Shown: positions 1 to 6,301 of the stretch, in pieces
Layout of the letters: each line of letters opens with the position of its first letter
How positions within the stretch are numbered: the stretch's first letter is position 1
Assembly (NCBI GenBank): GCA_023436685.1
Contig: JAEZIL010000293.1
Coordinates: forward strand, 1 to 12,952
Reading direction: 5' to 3'
Origin: Bacteroidota bacterium
GTDB taxonomy: Bacteria; Bacteroidota; Bacteroidia; Chitinophagales; Chitinophagaceae
DNA: 12,952 nt
The notes under the pieces: generated by a model
The model's input: the letters and a program-made list of their open reading frames with translations, nothing else
The model's database searches: none
What the model was told of the DNA's origin: nothing
Position numbers and translations under genes: made by a program

Positions 1-960
1 CAACAAGACGCTAATCTTGCTGAAGGCGAGGCAAGGAAGCTAACAAGAAGACAACACGCGGGATGGAATTTAGATATAGATGCTACAGGTAGACCTATAT
101 ATTCATCAGATCCAGCAGATAGAGGCATGTCTTGGTTCCCTGGTTATGCTATTAATCAGGAAACAGGAGAACGTTTGAATATTGTTTTCGGGGAAGATTC
201 TTACCTGCAAAATGCCAACGGTAGTGATATGATTTGGAATCCGACATCTGAGGGTATTGTTGTTGATGAACAGACACAGTTAACAACTCAGGTAATTGGT
301 GGTAAACACTTCATCTATATTTCCAATACTAAATATGATGAAGGTAGGTTCCTAAATCAGAAAATTGGCAGCGGCGTTGTTGCTGATGTAAGAGATGCTT
401 ACCTTACTATGATATATACAGGTATTCCATTGTTGAACCAAGGTTTCCAATTCAAATCACTGGCAGATGGATTAATTCCTAGCGAAGCAAGGTTACAGTT
501 CCGTGTACAACGTCCATATGCTTTCTTCAATCCAGGTACTGGTGCTTTGAGAAATAATGGAGCTCCTCTTTATACATTCTCTACCAAAGATCTGGCTCCC
601 CAAAAGCTATCGGATAATACAAATGCTGACAAACAAGTCCTTTTAGATAGGATACAGGCTGTGCCTAATCCATATTATGGATACGCTGGCTATGAAGCAA
701 GTTCGCTTGATACACGTGTACGTATAGTAAATCTGCCTAAGAAGGCTACTGTTAATATTTATTCACTTGATGGTGCTCTAATTCAAAGGTTAGAAAAGGA
801 TAATGCTAATGCGGCATACATTGATTGGAATGTACGTAATAGTAAGGGCTTACCAATAGCTGGAGGTATGTATCTGATACATGTTAAAGCTGAAGGTATT
901 GGTGAAACTGTTATCCGTTGGTTCGGAGCTATGCGTCCATTAAATGTTATTCAATACTAA
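1..960 (+). CDS. C-terminal part of a large exported protein with FlgD-like Ig domain (5' truncated)
   Basis: The reading frame is open from base 1, so the gene starts outside the window; the first ATG at 127 is internal. About 319 residues are visible. The last ~85 resemble the FlgD-type Ig-like fold found at the ends of many Bacteroidota exported proteins: a VPNPYYGY entry motif, a TVNIYSLDGALIQRL strand, an IDWNVRNSKGLPIAGGMYLIHV segment of the W-x-G-x-N/D-x-x-G-x-P-x-x-x-G-x-Y type, then a short tail ending in RPLNVIQY. The part before it (SWFPGYAINQETGERLNI and onward) is typical of a conserved Bacteroidota surface protein usually followed by a PorV/PorQ-type gene, as here. I infer export by the type IX system or surface attachment. 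The tail lacks the lysine-rich end of a classic type A sorting domain, so the sorting route is uncertain. The enzymatic or adhesive role, if any, lies upstream and cannot be judged. Confidence 0.8.
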   Translation, partial: QQDANLAEGEARKLTRRQHAGWNLDIDATGRPIYSSDPADRGMSWFPGYAINQETGERLNIVFGEDSYLQNANGSDMIWNPTSEGIVVDEQTQLTTQVIGGKHFIYISNTKYDEGRFLNQKIGSGVVADVRDAYLTMIYTGIPLLNQGFQFKSLADGLIPSEARLQFRVQRPYAFFNPGTGALRNNGAPLYTFSTKDLAPQKLSDNTNADKQVLLDRIQAVPNPYYGYAGYEASSLDTRVRIVNLPKKATVNIYSLDGALIQRLEKDNANAAYIDWNVRNSKGLPIAGGMYLIHVKAEGIGETVIRWFGAMRPLNVIQY

Positions 961-973
961 TAAATTACAAATT

Positions 974-996
974 GAGGGCCGTTTATAGCGGCTCTC
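974..996 (+). other. RNA hairpin between the exported-protein gene and the porV-like gene
   Basis: GAGGGCCG (974-981) pairs with CGGCTCTC (989-996) over 8 bp including one G-U pair, with a 7-base loop. No T-run follows (ATGTAAATATTC), so it is a poor intrinsic terminator. It sits 14 bases after the stop codon and 26 bases before the next start. A processing site, a 3'-end stabiliser or a partial attenuator would fit. The stem is visible; the role is inferred. Confidence 0.5.
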
Positions 997-1022
997 ATGT
1001 AAATATTCATACTTAATTAATT

Positions 1023-2135
1023 ATGAAAAAATTATTAACAGGAACTGTACTGGTGGTATGTGCGGCAGGGATTGCTACCCCTTCTTTTGCAGGTAATAAA
1101 GATAGGATTGGCCAAGCGGGTGCAACGGAGTTACTCATTAACCCATGGGGCCAAAGCAATGGTGTATTTGGTCAAAATACTGCTCAGGTAAAGGGTATTG
1201 AAGCATTTAAGACTAACATTGCAGGCTTGGCTTTTGTTGAGAAAACAGAATTGGGAGTTGCTTATTCTGCATATTTAAGTGGTAGTCAAGTAGGTATTAG
1301 TAATTTAGGCTTTGCTCAAAAGCTGGGTAACTTTGGTGTACTAGGTGCTAATATAATGGCTATGAGCTTTGGTGAAATAGCATCGACTAACTATAATAAT
1401 CCCGAAGGTGGCATTGGTACATATACACCTCAATTTTTTAATGCTACGGTAGGCTTTGCAAAGGCTTTTTCTAACAGCATTCATGCGGGTGTAGGCGTTA
1501 CGTTTGTTTCTGAACAAATTGCTAGTATTCGTGCTAACGGTGCTGCATTTGAAGCCGGCATCCAGTATGTAACCGGTAAAAGAGATAATTTCCATTTTGG
1601 TATTACCCTTCGCAACATGGGTACTGGCATGAGGTTTAGTGGTAGTGGCTTTTCAATACAAAGTGAAGCGCCCGATAATATCAGCTATACTTTGAATAGA
1701 GATATTCCTTCTGAGAAATTTGAGCTGCCAACGTATCTTAATTTTGGTATAGCTTACGATTTCTACCTTGATGAAAACAGAATAGCTGCTGAGGATGTTC
1801 AAAAAACCGAAACTGCTGATAATAAAACAATGCCTAAACATAGGTTAACACCTATGGTTAGCTTTACATCTAATTCGTTTAATAACGATTTCATTGGCGG
1901 AGGTGTAGAATATTCTTTTAAAGAGATGTTTATGATTCGTGCCGCTTATCGCTACGAACAGAATATAGGTGATGCTCTAAATAGTACTACCTTTTATACA
2001 GGCTTCAGTGCAGGTGCTACTATCCAACACCGTATAGGAGATAAAGGCCCTATGATTGGTATAGATTACGCATACAAACCAACCGTACGCCCTAATAATG
2101 GTGTACACACTTTTGGCTTGCGTCTATTGCGCTAA
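1023..2135 (+). CDS. PorV/PorQ-family outer-membrane beta-barrel protein
   Basis: The 370-residue protein begins with a Sec signal peptide (MKKLLTG, a hydrophobic stretch, then SFA before GNKD; predicted cut after residue 23). The mature part matches the PorV/PorQ (UPF0164) pattern: an early GQAGATELLINPWGQSNG segment near residues 31-47, where the family keeps a conserved G-x-A/S-Y-x-x-I-NP-like stretch, an NIAGLAFVEKTELGVAY strand, and alternating polar/apolar strands to the C-terminus (HTFGLRLLR), as in FadL-type barrels of about 14 strands. In the type IX secretion system PorV shuttles exported cargo from the translocon to the attachment complex; other family members pair with individual surface proteins. 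Because the gene directly follows an exported protein with a C-terminal Ig-like domain, I infer it is that protein's partner rather than necessarily the global PorV. It is probably co-transcribed with the upstream gene, 62 bases away, and ends before a strong terminator. Confidence 0.82.
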   Translation: MKKLLTGTVLVVCAAGIATPSFAGNKDRIGQAGATELLINPWGQSNGVFGQNTAQVKGIEAFKTNIAGLAFVEKTELGVAYSAYLSGSQVGISNLGFAQKLGNFGVLGANIMAMSFGEIASTNYNNPEGGIGTYTPQFFNATVGFAKAFSNSIHAGVGVTFVSEQIASIRANGAAFEAGIQYVTGKRDNFHFGITLRNMGTGMRFSGSGFSIQSEAPDNISYTLNRDIPSEKFELPTYLNFGIAYDFYLDENRIAAEDVQKTETADNKTMPKHRLTPMVSFTSNSFNNDFIGGGVEYSFKEMFMIRAAYRYEQNIGDALNSTTFYTGFSAGATIQHRIGDKGPMIGIDYAYKPTVRPNNGVHTFGLRLLR

Positions 2136-2161
2136 TTAGTTTAAAATCTTTATTTTTATTC

Positions 2162-2200
2162 AATACAACGCTCTTGTCAACAGGAGCGTTGTATTTTTCT
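2162..2200 (+). terminator. Strong intrinsic terminator after the porV-like gene
   Basis: AATACAACGCTC (2162-2173) pairs perfectly with GAGCGTTGTATT (2184-2195). Three more inner pairs, one of them G-U, close a TCAA loop, giving about 15 bp. The run TTTTTCTTT follows. It ends the exported-protein/porV-like unit and lies just 27 bases before greA, so the greA promoter must lie within or very near this hairpin. Confidence 0.92.
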
Positions 2201-2222
2201 TTAAATCGAATAAGTGATAAAT

Positions 2223-2696
2223 ATGGCTGGAGTAAATTATGTAACAAAGGAGGCCTTAGAGCAAATGAAGGAAGAGCTAAACCAGCTCAAAACAGCAGGA
2301 CGCGCGGAAATAGCCCGCCAAATTGCAGAAGCAAGGGAGAAGGGCGATCTAAAGGAAAATGCGGAGTATGATGCTGCAAAGGAAGCTCAAGGACTGCATG
2401 AAGCTAAGGTAGCGCAATTAGAAAGCGTTATTGCTACTGCACGTATAATAGATGCAAAAGATTTAGATAGCAGTAAGGTTTCTATTTTGAGCAAGGTAAA
2501 ACTCACCAATCTTAAGACTAAGAAGAGTGTAGAATATCAAATTGTATCTGAACAAGAGGCTGATTTGAAAGTTGGTAAAATATCAGTCACTTCACCAATT
2601 GGCAAAGGTTTATTGGGTAAGAAAGAAGGCGATATTGCAGAAGTTGTAGCTCCCGGCGGCACTTTGCAATTTAAAATAGATAAGATTTCGCTATAA
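2223..2696 (+). CDS. greA: Transcription elongation factor GreA
   Basis: GreA enters the secondary channel of RNA polymerase and stimulates cleavage of backtracked transcripts. From the ATG at 2223 the protein is 157 residues, the usual GreA length; a GTG at 2214 would add three non-conserved residues, so ATG is preferred. Residues 1-75 form the antiparallel coiled coil. At its tip is GDLKENAEY (about 41-49), with D42 and E45 matching the catalytic acidic residues D41 and E44 of the E. coli protein. The C-terminal half is the FKBP-like globular domain, with the conserved VTSPIGKGLLGKKEGD stretch and a GG-x-x-x-F-x-I-x-x-I ending. It overlaps the next gene by one base and follows a strong terminator closely. 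No clear TAnnTTTG promoter box is visible before it. Confidence 0.97.
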   Translation: MAGVNYVTKEALEQMKEELNQLKTAGRAEIARQIAEAREKGDLKENAEYDAAKEAQGLHEAKVAQLESVIATARIIDAKDLDSSKVSILSKVKLTNLKTKKSVEYQIVSEQEADLKVGKISVTSPIGKGLLGKKEGDIAEVVAPGGTLQFKIDKISL

Positions 2697-3088
2697 TGTC
2701 TAGTGTATTTACGAAAATAATACAGGGAGAGATACCATCGTATAAAATAGCAGAGAACGAAAAGTTTTTTGCTTTCCTTGATATCTTTCCTTTAGTAAAA
2801 GGACATGTTTTGGTTATACCTAAGGTGGAAGTAGATAAATTTTTTGACCTGGATGATGAAATATTGGCTCAATGGTTTTCTTTTTCGAAACCTATAGCTA
2901 GAGCTATTGAAAAGGCTTTTGATTGTAACAGATGTGGTATTAGTGTCATTGGACTTGAAGTGCCTCATGCCCATATGCATCTGTTGCCAATTAACTCCTC
3001 AGATGATTTAAATTTTACAAGGCCTAAACTAAAATTATCAGGAGGAGAGTTAAAAGACGTGCAAAATAGAATTTTGCAAAATCTATAA
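2696..3088 (+). CDS. HIT-family protein (histidine triad nucleotide hydrolase, HINT-like)
   Basis: At 130 residues this has the size of a HINT/PKCI-type protein. The signature His triad HAHMHLLPI lies at 91-99 (H91, H93, H95); H93 corresponds to the nucleophilic histidine in HINT1. Upstream is the conserved LVKGHVLVIPK strand (33-43), and the N-terminus FTKIIQGEIPSYKIAE is also typical. HINT enzymes hydrolyse nucleoside phosphoramidates and acyl-adenylates; the natural bacterial substrate is unclear. The start codon shares one base with the greA stop (TAATG), suggesting translational coupling. In HINT1 a conserved NxG/S segment precedes the triad; here the equivalent region is CGISVIGLEVP, so the active-site surroundings differ somewhat. 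The assignment to the family is secure, the substrate is not. Confidence 0.94.
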   Translation: MSSVFTKIIQGEIPSYKIAENEKFFAFLDIFPLVKGHVLVIPKVEVDKFFDLDDEILAQWFSFSKPIARAIEKAFDCNRCGISVIGLEVPHAHMHLLPINSSDDLNFTRPKLKLSGGELKDVQNRILQNL

Positions 3089-3112
3089 AGGGGCTTTCGC
3101 CCCTTTTATTTT
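3088..3112 (+). terminator. Intrinsic terminator after the HIT gene, perhaps bidirectional
   Basis: AAGGGGC (3088-3094) pairs with GCCCCTT (3099-3105) around a TTTC loop, followed by TTATTTT. The stem begins in the last base of the HIT stop codon. The opposite-strand gene ends at 3106, right against the stem, and on that strand the stem is followed by TATAGATTTT, so it may also stop convergent transcription. The forward direction is well supported, the reverse less so. Confidence 0.88.
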
Positions 3113-3402
3113 AGTACAACTTTTTGAATAACGCTCCATGCTTGGGGTTTATCAATAAATAGAGGCTTTGTTTTACTCCATGTATCTTTAAAAAAATCGG
3201 AAAAGCGGTAATGATTTAAGCTGTCTTCACTCTCCCATATGCTATATGTAAAGAAGATATTAGAGTGATGTGCGTCTTGCCATAATTCCAGGTGTTTGCA
3301 GCCTGTAAAATTGCGTATAGTATGTTTTCTTTCTTCAAAAAGCAATTGAAACTCATTGACCTTTTCAGGGTCAAAATTCATTTGTACGATACGTACTATC
3401 AT
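3106..3402 (-). CDS. Antibiotic biosynthesis monooxygenase (ABM) domain protein
   Basis: This 98-residue protein has the length and pattern of single-domain ABM (dimeric alpha/beta-barrel) proteins. It has a first strand MIVRIVQMNF, a DPEKVNEFQLLFEERK helix, an FTGCKHLELWQD strand after the family's 'G-x-x-x-x-x-x-x-x-D' turn, an IFFTYSIWESEDSLNHYRFSDFF segment (the family's W-x-s-x-e-a-l-x-x-H/Y-x-x-s-x-x-F) and a final strand SVIQKVV. Members range from quinol monooxygenases to heme-degrading proteins and many of unknown role; no residue here fixes one reaction. Its start overlaps the end of the upstream adenosyltransferase-like gene by four bases (ATGA), indicating co-transcription and translational coupling. 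Its stop lies in the tail of the terminator at 3088-3112. Confidence 0.82.
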   Translation of the reverse strand: MIVRIVQMNFDPEKVNEFQLLFEERKHTIRNFTGCKHLELWQDAHHSNIFFTYSIWESEDSLNHYRFSDFFKDTWSKTKPLFIDKPQAWSVIQKVVLK

Positions 3403-4193
3403 CCAAAGGTTATTTTAATTGTATTGTAAATAAGGTGCTGGCCCCGATGCAATTTAAGCCCGAAAAGACTGGCAGCTTTGCCTCTGTTTACTGCTATTTC
3501 TAAATAGCCTGAACTATTGAATCTGCAAAGTTTATCACCTTCCTTCACGCTATAATAATGGGTACTGATCTCTGTTATTGTTTCTCCACGTGTAAACTCA
3601 ATTTTAAAATGCCTGCCGGCGCTAATACGTTCAAATTCAGGTTGCGTAATATTTAGAACCACATTTTCAAAACGATCAATGTGTATTACCTGGCATTCAA
3701 TAAAATTACTTTCAATTCGTGCATTGCAGTGTTGAGGTGCATTTTTCAATTCGCATACTTCAAGCCCCAAATCATGAGGGGTAGAGGTTTGTAGTTGTTT
3801 AATGATAATAGCTGCTTTTTCGACCCACGTTTGCAAAAATGCCTCTTCTGTTAAATCAAAGCATTTCCATACAAGACTTAAATCCTTGCCAAAAGCAAGC
3901 GATAGAATTCCATTATCGGGCGCAAAGAAATAGTGGCCATCCTTCTCGCAAACCAGAAGCCTGGGCACGCTTTCTGAAAAAATATCGAAAAGAAGCAGAT
4001 GACAAGTATGCTCAGGAAAGTTTTTATATGATGCTACGAGCAAATAAGCCGCTTGTTGTAGGTGAAATGGTTCTATAAGATGAGTGATATCAATGATGGG
4101 TATCTCTTGCAGGTGTTGCATCAAAATGCCTTTTACAGATGCTATTGAGGCATCTTGCAATCCAAAATCTGACAAGAGGGTGATACAACTCAT
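3399..4193 (-). CDS. Divergent SAM hydroxide adenosyltransferase-like (DUF62 / chlorinase-fluorinase superfamily) protein
   Basis: From the ATG at 4193 the protein is 264 residues, normal for the family. An ATG at 4235 would add 14 residues but lies upstream of the predicted transcription start. Family landmarks are present: ITLLSDFGLQD (4-14), PIIDITHLIEPFHLQQAA (32-49), YFFAPDNGILSLAF (88-101), IDRFENVVLNI (172-182) and a C-terminal barrel with NSSGYLEIAVNRGKAASLFGL. Standard members hydrolyse SAM to adenosine and methionine using an Asp-Arg-His triad. Here the usual DPGVG-x-x-R loop reads D70-IFSESVP-R78, lacking GVG and one residue longer. The usual TFHGRDIFAP segment reads AFLQTWVEKA, so the histidine is absent. 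I infer altered or lost chemistry while SAM or nucleoside binding may remain. The annotation 'chlorinase/fluorinase' would be misleading. It heads a two-gene unit with the ABM gene. Confidence 0.85.
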   Translation of the reverse strand: MSCITLLSDFGLQDASIASVKGILMQHLQEIPIIDITHLIEPFHLQQAAYLLVASYKNFPEHTCHLLLFDIFSESVPRLLVCEKDGHYFFAPDNGILSLAFGKDLSLVWKCFDLTEEAFLQTWVEKAAIIIKQLQTSTPHDLGLEVCELKNAPQHCNARIESNFIECQVIHIDRFENVVLNITQPEFERISAGRHFKIEFTRGETITEISTHYYSVKEGDKLCRFNSSGYLEIAVNRGKAASLFGLKLHRGQHLIYNTIKITFG

Positions 4194-4205
4194 GGTCCTT
4201 GACAG

Positions 4206-4236
4206 CAAAAGTAAATGGGATGACTTGCAATGCAAA
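4206..4236 (-). promoter_or_regulatory. Bacteroidetes-type promoter for the adenosyltransferase-like/ABM unit
   Basis: On the minus strand, TTTG (4236-4233), a 19-base spacer and TACTTTTG (4213-4206) match the TTTG-N19-TAnnTTTG consensus exactly. The ATG at 4193 lies 12 bases past the box, so the leader would be only a few bases long. This decides the start codon: the upstream ATG at 4235 is inside the promoter. Confidence 0.78.
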
Positions 4237-4293
4237 GCAATAGGAGGTAATTGGTAAAATATTTATAGCAGATACGCGTTATATTTATACCTG

Positions 4294-4301
4294 TAAATTT
4301 G
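4294..4301 (+). promoter_or_regulatory. Probable -7 box for the beta-helix lipoprotein gene
   Basis: TAAATTTG is a perfect TAnnTTTG box only four bases before the ATG at 4306. No TTTG or TTG lies 19-21 bases upstream (that stretch reads AGATACGC), so the -33 element is missing or unrecognisable. If the box is used, the mRNA would be leaderless or nearly so. Confidence 0.5.
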
Positions 4302-4305
4302 TACA

Positions 4306-5739
4306 ATGTTCCATCGCTTATCGTCCAAAAATACATTCCTCATTTGCCTCTCATTAGTATTGCTTTCGCTTTTCAATACAAGTTGTAAGAAAGAAAGAAT
4401 ATTAACATCAGGTGGGGAAATTAGCTTTTCTGTTGATACACTTACATTCGATACTGTATTTACAGCCTATGCTTCGTTTACTTGCAGCCTGAAGATATAT
4501 AATCCGCAAAATCAGAAAGTAACATTAAGCTCAATTAGGTTAGAAGACGCTAACTCATTTTTTAATCTAAACGTAAATGGAATTAATGGCAATTCAGTAA
4601 GTAATATTGAAATAGCTGCCAATGACAGTATTTATGTCTTTGCAACGGTTAACATAGATCCTAAAAACGAGAATAATCCATATATTATTAGCGATAGATT
4701 GATTGCCACCTTAAATGGTAAAGAGTTTTCTTTACCATTAATAGCTTACGGCCAGGATGCTTATTATATTGATGGAGAATATTTACAAACGACTACATGG
4801 AAAACAGATAAACCGTATGTTATTATACATAGCGCTGCCGTTGATAAAAATCAGACGTTGACTATACCTGCAGGGTGTAAAGTTTATATGAATGGGGATT
4901 CTCGCTTGTTGGTATTGGGTACATTAAAGGTCTTAGGCACGAAAGAAGATAGCGTAGTATTTCAGGGAAGCAGGTTGGATAGGGGATATTTTGGTAATGA
5001 AGGTTATCCCGGAGAATGGGGTGGTATATATTTTGACTCATTTAGTGTAAATAACGAAATAAGGTATGCGGTGTTGAAAAACTGTGGCAATACCGCACTA
5101 GGTGCTCAACCGGCAGCTATTCAACTTTCACCATACTATGGCTCAAGTAATAATCCTCAATTAACCATTAGCAATACTATTATCGAAAATTCTATTGGAT
5201 ATGGTATACTGTGTTTTCAAGGATATTTGAAAGCCGAGAATTGCTTAATCCACACTTGTGGTGCACAGGCCATAGGCATATTGCAGGGTGGTAATTATGA
5301 AATAACCAATTGCGACTTTGTAATATATGGCACCGATAAAGTTAATCATCAACAAGAGCCTACTGCAGCAATTTTAAATTATTTTAAAAATGATGCAACG
5401 AATGAAATCTTCGTTAGCGATCTTAATGCTACCTTGAAAAACTGTGTGATATGGGGTGGATTGGAAGATGAATTTTTTACAAGTAAAGTAGACGATACAA
5501 GGGTGCAGTTCAATTTAACATTAGATCATTGCCTGATAAAAACCAAAGAATTGACTTCTTACGTTAATAATAATGGGACAATATTAAATAGGGATCCGAT
5601 GTTTGTTGACTATATTAAATGGGATTATCGTCCACAAGCGGGCTCCCCTTTAATTGATGCTGGTGTGCCCGGCGTCAGCGACGATATTACAGGCAAGCCA
5701 CGCAGCGGTGCAATTGATATTGGTTGTTATGAATACTAA
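4306..5739 (+). CDS. Lipoprotein with right-handed parallel beta-helix and choice-of-anchor-Q-like end
   Basis: This 477-residue protein starts with a lipoprotein signal: a basic N-terminus, the hydrophobic run FLICLSLVLLSLF and a lipobox-like FNTSC with Cys27 followed by KKE. The box is relaxed (Asn at -3), as often seen in Bacteroidota. Residues about 35-150 form a beta-rich domain. After an IPAGCKVYMNGDSRLLVLGTLKVLGT segment (about 190-212) comes a right-handed beta-helix region of short repeated strands (TISNTIIENS, LKAENCLIHTCG, YEITNCDFVIYG, ATLKNCVIWGG, LTLDHCLIKT), each turn carrying an N/D-C-x-I/F stack. The C-terminus SPLIDAGVPG...DITGKPRSGAIDIGCYEY is the choice-of-anchor-Q-type ending. 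Such folds often bind or cleave polysaccharides, but I see no catalytic signature and no SusC/D neighbour. It is likely anchored in a membrane. The substrate is unknown. Confidence 0.85.
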   Translation: MFHRLSSKNTFLICLSLVLLSLFNTSCKKERILTSGGEISFSVDTLTFDTVFTAYASFTCSLKIYNPQNQKVTLSSIRLEDANSFFNLNVNGINGNSVSNIEIAANDSIYVFATVNIDPKNENNPYIISDRLIATLNGKEFSLPLIAYGQDAYYIDGEYLQTTTWKTDKPYVIIHSAAVDKNQTLTIPAGCKVYMNGDSRLLVLGTLKVLGTKEDSVVFQGSRLDRGYFGNEGYPGEWGGIYFDSFSVNNEIRYAVLKNCGNTALGAQPAAIQLSPYYGSSNNPQLTISNTIIENSIGYGILCFQGYLKAENCLIHTCGAQAIGILQGGNYEITNCDFVIYGTDKVNHQQEPTAAILNYFKNDATNEIFVSDLNATLKNCVIWGGLEDEFFTSKVDDTRVQFNLTLDHCLIKTKELTSYVNNNGTILNRDPMFVDYIKWDYRPQAGSPLIDAGVPGVSDDITGKPRSGAIDIGCYEY

Positions 5740-5749
5740 CTCTTGTTAG
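5736..5749. other. Convergent stop-codon overlap with a small palindromic stem
   Basis: The lipoprotein stop TAA (5737-5739) and the SRPBCC stop (5736-5738, minus strand TAG) overlap. CTAAC and GTTAG around a TCTT loop form a 5-bp stem spanning both stops. It is too weak to call a terminator with confidence, but no other terminator separates the two genes. Confidence 0.4.
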
Positions 5750-6215
5750 CATTATTATCAAACAGGTCATCAATTTTTGCCGTACGATAAGCAAAAATCG
5801 CTTTCAGCTGTTTTCTAATAAACAGAAAATGAGCAATCTCTCCAATTATACCTAACGGGAGCTCATATGTAACTATATCGGTCATCAACACACCCTTTTC
5901 TTGTTGTTCAAAAATATGCTCATGATGCCATAGCTTATAAGGGCCTTTTTTCTGCTTATCTACAAAACTATGATGCTTTAACACTTGTGTTATTTCCGTC
6001 ACCCATGTCAATGGTACCTTTAGTAGTGGCGATACCTTATAAGTAATGAGTTGACCTTCAAACAAGCCTTCAGAAGTGTCACATTGGGAAGTTATACGAA
6101 AATTCATATACGGTGGCGTAATTGTTGCCAGGTTTAAAGGGCTGCAAAAGAAATCCCATAACTCTTCAATACTTGCATTTATAAGTTGGGTAGATTTTAA
6201 TACATGTTTAGCCAT
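5736..6215 (-). CDS. SRPBCC (START-like) ligand-binding domain protein
   Basis: From the ATG at 6215 the protein has 159 residues (MAKHVLKSTQLINAS...). Another in-frame ATG at 6230 adds only MTYLH, which family members usually lack. The pattern is that of the COG4276-type SRPBCC proteins: an N-terminal strand followed by ASIEELWDFFCSPLNLATITPPYMNF, a central KVSPLLKVPLTWVTEIT strand pair, the characteristic KKGPYKLWHHEHIFEQ stretch, then VLMTDIVTYELPLGIIGEIAHF and a closing helix LKAIFAYRTAKIDDLF. The fold is a helix-grip cavity that binds a hydrophobic ligand; no specific ligand or enzymatic activity can be read from the sequence. It stands alone on this strand and meets the lipoprotein gene tail to tail with overlapping stop codons. 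Confidence 0.85.
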   Translation of the reverse strand: MAKHVLKSTQLINASIEELWDFFCSPLNLATITPPYMNFRITSQCDTSEGLFEGQLITYKVSPLLKVPLTWVTEITQVLKHHSFVDKQKKGPYKLWHHEHIFEQQEKGVLMTDIVTYELPLGIIGEIAHFLFIRKQLKAIFAYRTAKIDDLFDNNANKS

Positions 6216-6218
6216 ATG

Positions 6219-6226
6219 CAAATATG
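6219..6226 (-). promoter_or_regulatory. Possible -7 box for the SRPBCC gene
   Basis: CATATTTG on the minus strand matches TAnnTTTG at five of the six fixed bases and lies three bases before the ATG at 6215. No -33 element is at the right distance. If real, it rules out the ATG at 6230. This is weak evidence. Confidence 0.3.
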
Positions 6227-6301
6227 TCATTAATATCGTACCTATTTATAGGGCTATCAACTGGCATAGAAAATTATATGGTAATTTAGAGTACACATTT
6301 T

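Noticed and set aside
2174..2371. 65-codon frame overlapping greA
   Set aside because: It lies in another frame of greA, starts inside the terminator and has no family resemblance.
3839..4078. 79-codon plus-strand frame inside the adenosyltransferase-like gene
   Set aside because: It is antisense to a well-supported gene and shows no domain or promoter of its own.
4194..4235. Longer start (ATG at 4235) for the adenosyltransferase-like gene
   Set aside because: The added 14 residues are not family-like and the stretch is occupied by a consensus promoter on the same strand.
4241..4248. TAGGAGGT, a strong Shine-Dalgarno-like sequence
   Set aside because: No start codon follows at a suitable distance on the plus strand and the nearest gene starts about 60 bases later.
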